A DNA stretch of 64,000 bases from Acrocarpospora macrocephala (GTDB lineage Bacteria; Actinomycetota; Actinomycetes; Streptosporangiales; Streptosporangiaceae), in the NCBI RefSeq assembly GCF_009687865.1, contig NZ_BLAE01000046.1, positions 26,697-90,696 on the forward strand, written 5' to 3'. This document shows, one piece after another, positions 43,920 through 52,678 of this stretch. The translations under genes and the position numbers were made by a program. Each line of letters starts with the position of its first letter. Position 1 is the stretch's first letter. The notes below the pieces were generated by a model, which searched no databases, had not been told where the DNA came from, and worked only from the letters and a program-made list of their open reading frames with translations.

Positions 43920-44606
43920 GTGACCGACAATCAGCGGCATGACCGCTCGCGGGTGGCCCGCCTCGTGGAGATCCTGGTGAAAGCCCTGGCTGTCGGAGCG
44001 GGATTCGGCGCCGCGACGTCCCTAGTGAACGGCATCTCTCTCGGCTATGCCGACTTAGAAAGCCGTACCTATACCACCAGCGGGTGGTCAGTCGCGGAAA
44101 TCGTGAGCTTGCTGCTCGACTCCGGCTGGGCGTGGGCGGGATTGGCGGTTGCCGTGGGATGGCTGGTCACACGCGGCGTGGAGAGCCGTCGTGCGGCACT
44201 GGCGCAGGGTGCTGCCGCTGGTGCGCTGGCTCTGCTTGCAGCCACTGCCGCCTACAGCGTTGTGGACACCCTCCGTAGCGGCGGGGACTTCCCCTGGTAC
44301 GCGTCCGAACCGCTCGTATGGTGGATTGCCAGCGTCATCTTCGGAGCGCCCTTGGGGGCCGTCGGTGCATGCGTCAAGCGACCGGGAACGATCGGTTTGC
44401 TCGCGAGATTGACCGTGCCGGTCGGTGCGGCCTTGCAGATGGTTGTACTCCCACCCGGCAGGAACGAGGTGGTCGAGACCATGGGGAAGACGATCGTTTG
44501 GGTCGCGGCTGCCGTGAGTATCGGCTTCGTCGCCGTCCACTTCCTCCTGGTGGAGCGACGTCGGCACTCCCTGGGCATGCCTTCTCGTTCGAGTGGCCGC
44601 GCATGA
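43920..44606 (+). CDS. Membrane protein, 228 residues, coupled to EEP gene
   Basis: GTG start. About five hydrophobic segments (for example VKALAVGAGFGAATSLVNGI, WAWAGLAVAVGWLV, GAAAGALALLAATAAYSV, WWIASVIFGAPLGAVGA and VWVAAAVSIGFVAVHFLLV). No family recognised. The stop overlaps the ATG of the EEP-family gene (ATGA), so the two are translationally coupled and may work together at the membrane. Confidence 0.7.
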   Translation: MTDNQRHDRSRVARLVEILVKALAVGAGFGAATSLVNGISLGYADLESRTYTTSGWSVAEIVSLLLDSGWAWAGLAVAVGWLVTRGVESRRAALAQGAAAGALALLAATAAYSVVDTLRSGGDFPWYASEPLVWWIASVIFGAPLGAVGACVKRPGTIGLLARLTVPVGAALQMVVLPPGRNEVVETMGKTIVWVAAAVSIGFVAVHFLLVERRRHSLGMPSRSSGRA

Positions 44607-45412
44607 AAATCATGACCCTCAACGTGCTGCTCGGCGGTGAGGACCGCTTCGAAGCGCTGCGTACGATCATCTCGGCGGAGCGGCCCGATCTGCTGGTCCT
44701 GCAGGAGTGTGTCGGCTGGGAGGACGGCGTCAGGCTGCGCGCGGTCGCGGAGGTCATGGGCGTACCGGCCGATGGGAAGCACACGATCCTCGGCCGGGCG
44801 AACGCGCGGTCGAGCGGGCGACGATACAACGTGTGCGTGGTGTCGCGCGCGCCCATCCTGCGGCAGCGGGTGCACACGCCGCCGACGCTGGCTCACTGCA
44901 TCGTCGAAGCCGAGCTGGCATGGCCGGACGCCGACGAGCCGCTGCTCCTGCTCGCGACGCACCTGGTGCACAGCGATGAGGATTCGCGGCTGACGGAGGT
45001 CGGCGAGTTGCTGGCATTGGCCCCTCCGGAGCTGCTGGCCACCCGCCCCTGCGTACTCGCCGGCGATCTCAACGCGCTCGACCGTGACGATCCCTACCCG
45101 ACCGACCTCGACCACCGGCTCACCGCGGCGGGCATGCACAAGTACGGCCATCCGCCCCGTTTCGAGGCCATGGATCGCCTGCACACCGCCGGCTGGATCG
45201 ATGCGCTTCGCACTCGGCCACGATCGCACCGCTGGGTCACCGCCCAGCGCAACAGAGGGACCGCGCCAGTGGACACGCGCACCGACTACATCCTCCTCTC
45301 CCCGCCGCTGGCGCCTCGGCTCGCGGGCGCCGAGGTGATCGACGTTGGTTCGGCCTCCGATCACCACGCACTGGTGGCTGAACTTTCGTGGGGCGATCAT
45401 CCCCTGACGTGA
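44603..45412 (+). CDS. Endonuclease/exonuclease/phosphatase (EEP) family protein
   Basis: Protein of 269 residues. Motifs of the EEP fold: MTLNVLLGG, RPDLLVLQECVGWEDG (catalytic Glu), LLLATHLVHSDEDS, VLAGDLNALDRDD (Asp-x-Asn), DTRTDYILLS and GSASDHHALVAEL (Asp-His). Such enzymes hydrolyse phosphodiesters in nucleic acids or lipids; the missing signal peptide argues for a cytosolic one. ATG 44603 is coupled to the upstream membrane protein. Confidence 0.92.
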   Translation: MKIMTLNVLLGGEDRFEALRTIISAERPDLLVLQECVGWEDGVRLRAVAEVMGVPADGKHTILGRANARSSGRRYNVCVVSRAPILRQRVHTPPTLAHCIVEAELAWPDADEPLLLLATHLVHSDEDSRLTEVGELLALAPPELLATRPCVLAGDLNALDRDDPYPTDLDHRLTAAGMHKYGHPPRFEAMDRLHTAGWIDALRTRPRSHRWVTAQRNRGTAPVDTRTDYILLSPPLAPRLAGAEVIDVGSASDHHALVAELSWGDHPLT

Positions 45413-45569
45413 CCTGCGCGGGCACGGCCCGGTGCCCTCGGCGTCCTTGTTCCTGTACGGCCCTGGCCGCCGGACGGCACCGGGCGTCCGTACCAGAGGT
45501 TGCGGCGGCGGCCCGTGACATAAACGGTGATGTGAAGGACTGTCAGGATGACCGTTTGGGTGGTTTTGT

Positions 45570-45599
45570 AAATCCGGAATAGGAGATATCTCCGGATTT
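45570..45599. promoter_or_regulatory. Nested palindrome before the HerA/nuclease operon
   Basis: Outer repeat AAATCCGGA (45570-45578) and TCCGGATTT (45591-45599); inside it and overlapping the right arm is the perfect 12-nt palindrome GGAGATATCTCC (45582-45593). The right edge lies 17 nt before the GTG of the first gene. The two palindromes share bases, so two binding states or two proteins could compete. Confidence 0.6.
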
Positions 45600-45616
45600 C
45601 CTACGCGTCACCTCGC

Positions 45617-46741
45617 GTGCCCTATAACCTGCGCAAAGTCACGTTTTCAGAGGAGTGGCCAGAGGGAGCCGGTGTGGCGTTGTCCTGGGGCGATCTCCCG
45701 GTCGGGAGGGTGCTCCGCCTTGCCGGAGCCGATTCCAACATTGACGCCAATGTGATGGAATTGTTGTTGGATCCTTTACCGGAGACCGGCCCCGCCGTCA
45801 TCACCTACGCGGCGGCTGAAGGCGATTCGGTCTCAGAGTTGGTGGAATCCATCCTCCGCGAGCTGGAAATACTGGCCATCGGACTTTTCCCGGCCTGGTT
45901 GCCCGAAGGGGAGAGGCTCTCCGGCCCGGGCGGTGGCGGAGTGGCGGCGGCGAGGATCCTCGCGATGCGCCTGGCATCGAGCACCCGTCATTTCGGACCG
46001 TTCCTGGCCGACCTCGCCGCCCGGGCCATCCAGCACCGCGGCCCATTGGTTCCCGGGCAGCGCGGTCCTCAAGGACGATCGTTCCCCGCAGAGTCGCGGG
46101 CGGCTGGTCTGGCCCGGGTCATCGCCTCCACGTTCGGCCGCGAATCGGCGACGATGGTCATCTATGTGCCGGAGAAGCTGACCTCCCATGGGGAGACCCT
46201 CCTGGTTGCCGGATGCGAGTGGCTGGCGCACCGGAGCGGCATGGGGATCTGGCTCGTCGGCCCCGAACTGCGCCGCGTCGAAACCCTCTACCTGGAGGTG
46301 CCCGCAGCGGTCAGGAGACTGGCCGAAGAGATGACGGCACCGCCGCTCACCGCGACGGTGGGCGTGCCGGCGATCGCCGGAAGGCCGCACGCGGGGAGTG
46401 CGGTCGAGCAGGCGATGGAGGCGGCCCTGGCGGAATGCGCGTGGGCTCATGGCCGGACCTGGAATCAGACGTATCAGTCCAAGGATCGGTTGTTTGTGAT
46501 GATTCGTACGGATCTGATGTGGGTCCCGGAGAAGTGCGTCGTGGAACTCGACGGACCGGAACACGAGACGTTCGCCCAAATGGAGCGCGACCAGATTCGT
46601 GACCGGCACCTGGAACGTGACGGATTCACGGTGTTGCGGTTCACCAACCAGCAGGTGATGGGCGATCTACGGGCGGTTTTACGCCACATCGAAGAATTCC
46701 TCCGGGGCCGACGCCTCGGAATAAGCGAAGGAGCAGGCTGA
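45617..46741 (+). CDS. DUF559/PD-(D/E)XK-type nuclease, first gene of HerA operon
   Basis: Protein of 374 residues, GTG start without Shine-Dalgarno. The first 250 residues are an unrecognised alpha/beta region. The C-terminal 110 residues form a DUF559 (Vsr-like) endonuclease: an early Glu in VEQAMEAALAECAWAHG, then RTDLMWVPEKCVVELDGPEH (Asp, then E-x-D of the nuclease core near 310), and DRHLERDGFTVLRFTNQQV. These residues fit active nuclease. The stop overlaps the next ATG by one base. Likely the DNA-cutting arm of a defence system together with the ATPase at 47367. Confidence 0.82.
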   Translation: MPYNLRKVTFSEEWPEGAGVALSWGDLPVGRVLRLAGADSNIDANVMELLLDPLPETGPAVITYAAAEGDSVSELVESILRELEILAIGLFPAWLPEGERLSGPGGGGVAAARILAMRLASSTRHFGPFLADLAARAIQHRGPLVPGQRGPQGRSFPAESRAAGLARVIASTFGRESATMVIYVPEKLTSHGETLLVAGCEWLAHRSGMGIWLVGPELRRVETLYLEVPAAVRRLAEEMTAPPLTATVGVPAIAGRPHAGSAVEQAMEAALAECAWAHGRTWNQTYQSKDRLFVMIRTDLMWVPEKCVVELDGPEHETFAQMERDQIRDRHLERDGFTVLRFTNQQVMGDLRAVLRHIEEFLRGRRLGISEGAG

Positions 46742-47364
46742 TGTCCGAAGAAAAACTCACGTATCGGCAGGTCGCGGCTCTGCTCGTACTGAGGGAGCTC
46801 GGAACCTCGTTGGCCCACAAGGAACTGAAAGAGGAGTGGGGCTTGGAGCTCGACGCCAAGAACCGCGCGGGTCTCATCGACTCCAAGTTGATTGAGTCGG
46901 AAACCAGAGCCAATCGGGCTCTGTGGTACGCGATCACACCGGCTGGTGAAGATCGCGCGATCGAGGAAGTACGCAAGGGAGTCCCGGTGACATCCCGCAC
47001 GGGCAAGGCGCTGGCTCTTCTGTACCTGCGGTCCCTCTTGGCGCCCAAAGTGGCGATCCCAGTCGAGGAACCCGTTCAGGCGCCGGTCACGACGCTGTCG
47101 CCGGAGGAAGTGGAAGGCCGGATTCGCGAGGCCTATGCGAAGATCACGCCTGGCGTCGGCCGGTGGGCCGCGATGACCAAACTGCGAGCCCTCCTGACGG
47201 ACATCGACCGGGATCTCCAGGACGACGTCCTGCGCACCATGATGCTGGCAGGGCGCGTGGACATCGAGCCCGTTGCGATCTTGGGTGACCTGAAGTCCGA
47301 AGACCACGCCGCCGCGATCATCATTGGCAGCACGCCCAACCATCAGTTCCGCATCGGAGCGTGA
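46741..47364 (+). CDS. Winged-helix-like accessory protein of HerA operon
   Basis: Protein of 207 residues. The first 80 read like a winged helix (YRQVAALLVLRELGTSLAHKELKEEW, then WYAITPAGEDRAIEEV, an end strand common in wHTH proteins). The C-terminal 100 residues, from SPEEVEGRIREAYAKITPG, are a helical domain of unknown family, with DLQDDVLRTMMLAGRVDIEP. It overlaps the nuclease stop by one base and ends 2 nt before the ATG of the ATPase. It may recognise DNA or bridge the two enzymes (inference). Confidence 0.7.
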   Translation: MSEEKLTYRQVAALLVLRELGTSLAHKELKEEWGLELDAKNRAGLIDSKLIESETRANRALWYAITPAGEDRAIEEVRKGVPVTSRTGKALALLYLRSLLAPKVAIPVEEPVQAPVTTLSPEEVEGRIREAYAKITPGVGRWAAMTKLRALLTDIDRDLQDDVLRTMMLAGRVDIEPVAILGDLKSEDHAAAIIIGSTPNHQFRIGA

Positions 47365-47366
47365 CG

Positions 47367-50300
47367 ATGGTTACCGAATGGTACGCGCTGGAGAGTCTCA
47401 AGACCTTCTCGACCGTCAACGCCAGTGAGGATGTCTGGCAGCCGGTTCCGTTCCACGTGCCCGAGATGCACCCGGCGGCTTCCTACGCTCTGCGCTCAGG
47501 ACTGGATGCCGCCGCTGACTCTCCCGTGACCAGCCCGATCGGGGTGGTCCTTGAGGGTGGCGCCGGAAGCGGAAAGACGCACCTGATGAGCTGGCTGCGT
47601 GAGCAGGTCATCCAGCGCGATGGTTACTTCTTTCTCATGGGCGTTCTCGACGCCCGCAACTTCTGGGAAAGCGCCGTCGTGTCCATCCAGGACGGGCTGG
47701 CTCGGGTGGGCACAGATGAGGAGACCCAGCTCAAGCGGTTCCTTCGCAATCTGACGGGCCTGATGCAGCTCCCGCGGAAGAGCCAGCAGGCGATCATCGG
47801 TAACCAGCTGGTCACTCGCGAAGATCTCGATCTGTTCATCGAGGCCCTGTACAAAATCGATCGCCGGGTTGGCAGAGAGGCACAGGACGTCGCTCGGGCT
47901 CTTGTGCTCCTGGAGGCCAATCACAATGCTCTGGTGGATATCGGCCAGTCCTACATCTGCTCAATCGAGGATGGCGAGAGCTACCGGCTGAGTTGGGGTT
48001 TCCGGCAGGACCACAAATCTCCGCAGGAGATCGTCCGTGACATCTCGCGGCTGCTGGCGTTGACCGGCCCGAGTGTCATGGCCTTCGACCAGCTCGACGC
48101 GTTCATCGCGCAGAGCAGCGTCTATGTCGAGGGCAGCCCCAAGAGTTCGGCGCCCTCGGCAGTTCTTCAGTTCGCTCATCAGCTGACCAACCTCCGTGAG
48201 GTGACCAGCCGAACCCTGACGGTTCTCTCCTGCCTGCCAGAGACGTGGACGCTTATTGAGGTGCTGGCTGTCGCGAGTTTCAAGGACCGCTTTCGGAAGG
48301 CCGCGTTCCTCCGGCGCATTCCGACTCCTGAGGTTGGGGCGGAACTCGTCACCATGCGACTCGCGGAGCACTTCAAGGACATTGGTTTCGACCGGCCATA
48401 TCCAACGTGGCCGATCAAGCCGGAGGCCTTCTCTCAGGCTCCCTTCTACACCCCGCGTCAGGCCCTGGAATGTCTGTCCAGGCACATCCAGAAGTGTCTG
48501 CTAGCGGGCAAGATCACTGAGCTGGACAGCCTCGACGCCTCCTCAAACGTGATCGATCAACCCATGAAGCCTGATCCTCGCGAAGAAGAGCTTCAGGCGA
48601 TCGACACCAAGTTCGCGATGCTGGCGGATTCGGCCGACGTCAGTGGAGCGCTGGATGCCGAACTGGAGGACGCGGTTCTTCCTGGCCTGATTTCGGCGGG
48701 CCTCCGGGCCTGGATCGTGGAGCAGCGCGGGACGTCCGCGCGCTACCGGGTCGACCCGCCCATGGGCCAGAAGACCTCTCTTCACGCGGGTCTCAAGCAA
48801 GTCCTGAACGAGGCGACCGAAGACGAGATCCACTGGGCGTTCCGCGGCATCGCCGCCACGCACCATCTCGCGGCGCTGACCCGGCTCCGCAAGGCGGTGC
48901 TCAAAGCCGGTCTGGCGGAGGAGAGCCCCAAGCGTCGGCTGATCATCATCCGGAACATCCCGTGGAACTCCGGGCCGGTCACCCAGGAAGCGGTTGCCGG
49001 CTTCCACGCCAGGGGCGGCCGGGTGATCGCGGCCGACGAAGAGAATCTCAAGGTGCTGTACGCCCTGCGGGACCTCTTCGCGGAGGACCTCCCACACCTC
49101 GACCAGTGGATCGCCAGCAGGAAACCCACCGCCAACCTCAAGCTCCTCAAGGACGCCTTGGGAGATTGGCCGGATCCAACTGCTCCGCAGGAGCCTCAAG
49201 CCCCAAAAGACCCTGAGGAGCCGCCCGCGCAGGCGAAACCCCTGCCGACTCACGAGCCCAGTGCCTCGGACCGCTCTCCGGAAAGCCAGCCGGCCGGGGT
49301 GCCGTCGCTGATCGTGGGACGCTCGTACGATCGCGGGCTTCCGGTCTCCGTCGAGTTGGAGGCGCTCCGTAAGCACATTGCGATCTTCGCGGGATCCGGC
49401 TCGGGGAAGACCGTGCTGATCAGGCGAATCATCGAAGAGTGCGCCCTTCAGTGCGTCTCCTCGATCGTGCTCGACCCGAACAACGACCTCGCCCGTCTCG
49501 GTGACGCCTGGCCGGAGGAGCCTTCCGCCTGGGGCCCCGGTGACGGGGGCCGGGCGGCTCGTTACATCGCGGACACCGATGTCGTGGTCTGGACACCGCG
49601 CAGGGAGAAGGGCCGTCCGCTGGCCTTCCAGCCGTTGCCCGACTTCTCCAGCGTCCGCGACGACGTCGACGAGTTCAACGAAGCCGTCTACGCCGCCATG
49701 GCGGCGCTCGCCCCACGGGCGAAGGTGGAAGGCGGCACCAGCAAGGCCCAGGTCGCTCGGGCCGTGCTCACGGAGGCGGTCGTCCATTTCGGGAAGTACA
49801 AGAGTGGCGGCCTCGACGGGCTGATCAATCTGCTCGCGGACTTCCCCGAGGACATCAGTCAGATCGGCGGAGCGGCGAAGATCGCGGATGGACTCGCCCA
49901 GGTGCTCCGGGCTGCCGCCGTGACCGATCCGCTGTTCGGTGGGGAAGGTGAGCCGGTCGACCCAGGGCGACTTCTCACTCCGGCCGCGGGGAAGCGGGCC
50001 CGGGTATCGGTCATCAGCTTCGTGGGGCTGCAGAGTGACTCCGAGCGGCAGTCCTTCGTGAACCAGTTGCAGATGGCGCTGTTCGCCTGGATCAAGAAGA
50101 ACCCCGCCGGTGACCGGCCCCTCGGCGGGCTCTTCGTCATGGACGAAGCGCAGACCTTCGCCCCCTCGGGCACCATGACCGCGTGCACGCAGAGCACGCT
50201 CGCGCTGGCCTCCCAGGCCCGGAAGTACGGGCTCGGGCTGGTGTTCGCGACCCAGGCGCCCAAGGGCCTGAACAACCGGATCCCGGGCAACGCCGCAACA

Positions 50301-50525
50301 CAGTTCTACGGTCTGCTCAACGCGGATGTGCAGATCGAGGCCGCCAAGGCGATGGCCCGCGTCAAAGGCGGCAGTGCCGATGACATCGGCTCGCTTCGCA
50401 GCGGCCAGTTCTACGTCGCACCTGAGGGCGCGGGGTTCGCAAAGGTGCGTACGCCCCTGTGTCTGACCCATCACCCCAGGGCGCCGCTGACGACCGAGGA
50501 GGTCATCGCCCGAGCAAGCCGATGA
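47367..50525 (+). CDS. Fusion of N-terminal AAA ATPase and C-terminal HerA/DUF87 translocase
   Basis: Protein of about 1,052 residues. The N-terminal half is an AAA-type ATPase: Walker A GGAGSGKTHLMSW (about 65), Walker B-like VMAFDQLDAFI (about 239), and a later lid region. A helical/wHTH-like stretch (400-580) and a Pro-rich linker (about 600-640) follow. The C-terminal half has IFAGSGSGKTVLIRR (about 677), DPNNDLARLGD, and LFVMDEAQTFAPS (about 925) with an ASQARKYGLGLVFATQAP sensor, all as in HerA/VirB4-type DUF87 DNA translocases. ATG 47367 is preferred since GGAG lies 8 nt upstream; GTG 47361, overlapping the previous stop, is also possible. Confidence 0.88.
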   Translation: MVTEWYALESLKTFSTVNASEDVWQPVPFHVPEMHPAASYALRSGLDAAADSPVTSPIGVVLEGGAGSGKTHLMSWLREQVIQRDGYFFLMGVLDARNFWESAVVSIQDGLARVGTDEETQLKRFLRNLTGLMQLPRKSQQAIIGNQLVTREDLDLFIEALYKIDRRVGREAQDVARALVLLEANHNALVDIGQSYICSIEDGESYRLSWGFRQDHKSPQEIVRDISRLLALTGPSVMAFDQLDAFIAQSSVYVEGSPKSSAPSAVLQFAHQLTNLREVTSRTLTVLSCLPETWTLIEVLAVASFKDRFRKAAFLRRIPTPEVGAELVTMRLAEHFKDIGFDRPYPTWPIKPEAFSQAPFYTPRQALECLSRHIQKCLLAGKITELDSLDASSNVIDQPMKPDPREEELQAIDTKFAMLADSADVSGALDAELEDAVLPGLISAGLRAWIVEQRGTSARYRVDPPMGQKTSLHAGLKQVLNEATEDEIHWAFRGIAATHHLAALTRLRKAVLKAGLAEESPKRRLIIIRNIPWNSGPVTQEAVAGFHARGGRVIAADEENLKVLYALRDLFAEDLPHLDQWIASRKPTANLKLLKDALGDWPDPTAPQEPQAPKDPEEPPAQAKPLPTHEPSASDRSPESQPAGVPSLIVGRSYDRGLPVSVELEALRKHIAIFAGSGSGKTVLIRRIIEECALQCVSSIVLDPNNDLARLGDAWPEEPSAWGPGDGGRAARYIADTDVVVWTPRREKGRPLAFQPLPDFSSVRDDVDEFNEAVYAAMAALAPRAKVEGGTSKAQVARAVLTEAVVHFGKYKSGGLDGLINLLADFPEDISQIGGAAKIADGLAQVLRAAAVTDPLFGGEGEPVDPGRLLTPAAGKRARVSVISFVGLQSDSERQSFVNQLQMALFAWIKKNPAGDRPLGGLFVMDEAQTFAPSGTMTACTQSTLALASQARKYGLGLVFATQAPKGLNNRIPGNAATQFYGLLNADVQIEAAKAMARVKGGSADDIGSLRSGQFYVAPEGAGFAKVRTPLCLTHHPRAPLTTEEVIARASR

Positions 50526-50555
50526 CCTTGCAGGCCCTGATCACTCGCGGGGAAG

Positions 50556-50589
50556 ATCGTGCGCGCCGCCGAGACGTTCGTCCCGGGCT
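50556..50589. repeat. 34-nt repeat, copy 1
   Basis: Matches 60445-60478 at 31 of 34 positions. Here it lies inside a long-range inverted repeat (AGATCGTGC 50554-50562 with GCACGATCT 50596-50604). The gap 50526-50766 has no gene. Confidence 0.6.
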
Positions 50590-50766
50590 CCGGCTGCACG
50601 ATCTCTCCCACCCGTCCGCCACCCGGTACACGATCTTCGGTCGTGACCCGCCGAAAGTTCCTCGAAAGAAGTCCGGGAGGCGGCGTCGGATCAGGGCAGA
50701 GGTGTTCGTAGTAGGGGTGAGAGGCCGCCCACGAGGGGTGCCCCGAAACGCAGGAGATGATCCGAG

Positions 50767-51090
50767 ATGCAGTACATGGTTTCCGTGATCTTTGACCAGG
50801 CCAGCCTGGCCACCCCGGACGAGCAGGCTGCGATCGACGTGTTCAACGACCGGCTCGTGGCCGAAGGCCACTGGGTCTTCGCCGGCGGTCTCGGGGCGCC
50901 CACCACGGCCACGGTGATCGACAACCGGGGTGGGGAGGCGATGTTCACCGACGGGCCCTTCCTGGAGTCGAAGGAGTTCCTCGGCGGCTTCTGGATCATC
51001 GAGGCCGCGGACCTCGACGTGGCGCTCAAGCTGGCCGCCGAGGGGTCGAAGGCCTGCAACCGGAAGATCGAGGTACGGCCGTTCCTGTGA
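50767..51090 (+). CDS. YCII/DGPF domain protein
   Basis: Protein of 107 residues with the DGPF signature: MFTDGPFLESKEFLGGFWIIEA, plus MQYMVSVIFDQASLA at the start and an IEVRPFL end. Family members are small dimeric proteins commonly linked to ECF sigma factors, possibly as sensors or catalysts. An AGGAG lies about 11 nt upstream. Its stop overlaps the GTG of the sigma-factor gene (GTGA). Confidence 0.93.
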   Translation: MQYMVSVIFDQASLATPDEQAAIDVFNDRLVAEGHWVFAGGLGAPTTATVIDNRGGEAMFTDGPFLESKEFLGGFWIIEAADLDVALKLAAEGSKACNRKIEVRPFL

Positions 51091-52319
51091 GCGTGATCGA
51101 CGTCCGCGAGGCGGTCACCCAGGCTCACCGCGAGGAGTGGGCACGGGTGGTCGCCGCCCTGACCAGGCGTTTCGGTGACCTCGACATCGCCGAGGAGGCG
51201 GCGGGCGAAGCGTTCGCGACCGCCGTCCAGCGGTGGTCGGCCGACGGCGTACCGCCCAACCCCGGCGCCTGGCTGACCACCACTGCCAACCGCAGGGCCA
51301 TCGACCGGATCCGGCGTGAGAACAAGCGCGACGACAAGCACAGGGAGGCTCAGCTGTTGTACGACGACGACCCGCCCGAGCCTCTCGGCACCATCGACGA
51401 CGAACGGCTCCGGCTGATCTTCACCTGCTGTCACCCGGCGCTGGCGATGGAGGCCCGCGTGGCGCTGACGCTGCGCATGGTCGCCGGTCTGACCATGCCC
51501 GAGATAGCCCGTGCCTTCCTGGTGCAGGAGAGCACCATGGGGCAGCGGATCACCCGCGCGAAGGCCAAGATCAAGGCCGCGCGCATCCCCTATCGCGTGC
51601 CGTCCGCGGAGGATCTCCCGGCGCGCGTCGCCGGCGTACTCGCCGTCCTCTACCTCGTCTTCAACGAGGGCTACCTGGCCACCGGCCCCGACACCGATCC
51701 CGTACGCCACGACCTGACCGCCGAGGCGATCCGGCTCACTCGCCTGATCCGTGCCCTCATGCCAACCGACGGTGAGGTGGCCGGGCTGCTGGCGCTGATG
51801 CTCCTGACCGAGGCTCGCCGTACCGCCCGGGTTTCGGGCAGCGGCGAACTGATCACCCTCGACGAGCAGGACCGTGGGGCCTGGGACGCGGCGCTGATCG
51901 CCGAGGGTCACCAGCTGGTGCGCGAGCGCCTGGCCTCCGGGATGGCCCCGGGTCGCTACCAGATCCTCGCAGCGATCAACGCCGTGCACACCTCAGCCCG
52001 CGACGTACGCGACACCGACTGGTCGCAGGTCGTCGCCCTCTACGACCAGCTCGTCCACCTCGACCCCTCGCCGATCATCGCCCTCAACCGGGCCATCGCG
52101 GCCGCCGAGCTCGACGGCCCGGAGGTGGCGCTGGCAGCCGTCGACCGTCTTGAGGACAAGTTGGCCGGCTATCACGCCTACCATGCGACCCGCGCCGACC
52201 TGCTGCGCCGACTGGGCCGCAGTCAGAAGGCGCGCGCGGCGTACGACAAAGCCATCGAGCTTGCCGGCAACACCGCCGAGACCGCCTACCTGACACGCCG
52301 CCGCGACCAGCTGGGGTAG
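51087..52319 (+). CDS. ECF sigma factor of the ECF42 type with long C-terminal domain
   Basis: Protein of 410 residues. Sigma region 2 is DIAEEAAGEAFATAVQRW and WLTTTANRRAIDRIRRENKR; region 4 is RVALTLRMVAGLTMPEIARAF and QRITRAKAKIKAARIPY. The C-terminal 200 residues form the TPR-like extension characteristic of ECF42 (FNEGYLATG, then PGRYQILAAINAVHTSA). ECF42 sigmas are usually encoded with DGPF proteins rather than an anti-sigma factor, as seen here. Confidence 0.93.
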   Translation: MSVIDVREAVTQAHREEWARVVAALTRRFGDLDIAEEAAGEAFATAVQRWSADGVPPNPGAWLTTTANRRAIDRIRRENKRDDKHREAQLLYDDDPPEPLGTIDDERLRLIFTCCHPALAMEARVALTLRMVAGLTMPEIARAFLVQESTMGQRITRAKAKIKAARIPYRVPSAEDLPARVAGVLAVLYLVFNEGYLATGPDTDPVRHDLTAEAIRLTRLIRALMPTDGEVAGLLALMLLTEARRTARVSGSGELITLDEQDRGAWDAALIAEGHQLVRERLASGMAPGRYQILAAINAVHTSARDVRDTDWSQVVALYDQLVHLDPSPIIALNRAIAAAELDGPEVALAAVDRLEDKLAGYHAYHATRADLLRRLGRSQKARAAYDKAIELAGNTAETAYLTRRRDQLG

Positions 52320-52509
52320 AGGGACCTTAGCCGCAGGGCGCGGTGTTATATCCGCCCTTACTCGTCGTTATGCCCCAGCTGCCCGGTGGGTCGCCGCAGC
52401 CATTCCACCTTTGGCCGACGAGTCTGTTGGTTGACCTGACCTCCCCGTTCTTGAAGGGTGGGCCAGGAACCGCCGACAGGTCAGCGGCCCGAAGACCCCG
52501 GAGAACGCG

Positions 52510-52576
52510 AAATCCCGTCCGATCCAGATGGTCGGACGGGATCCCGTCAACTTCGGTCCAGCCGTTTCAAGAACGG
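52510..52576 (-). terminator. Tandem-hairpin terminator repeat, copy B
   Basis: On the minus strand: GCCGTT-CTTGA-AACGGC hairpin, spacer, then ATCCCGTCCGA paired with TCGGACGGGAT and TTTC. Shares the GGGATCCCGTCA core and the first hairpin with 33394-33462. Lies 102 nt 3' of the nitroreductase gene; nothing else recognised in 52320-52678. Confidence 0.7.
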
Positions 52577-52678
52577 CTCTGGGTGGGGTGTTCACGAGTA
52601 TGGCTGAGCTGTGTATTCAGGGGGGCAAAGAAGATCGCTTCCCGGCTGGTCCGAGGTCGTTTCCCCATTCCCCGGGCT

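Noticed and set aside
43920..45412. Membrane protein plus EEP hydrolase as a second defence system
   Set aside because: The genes are coupled, but the EEP protein has ordinary family features and nothing ties the pair to defence beyond proximity to the HerA operon.
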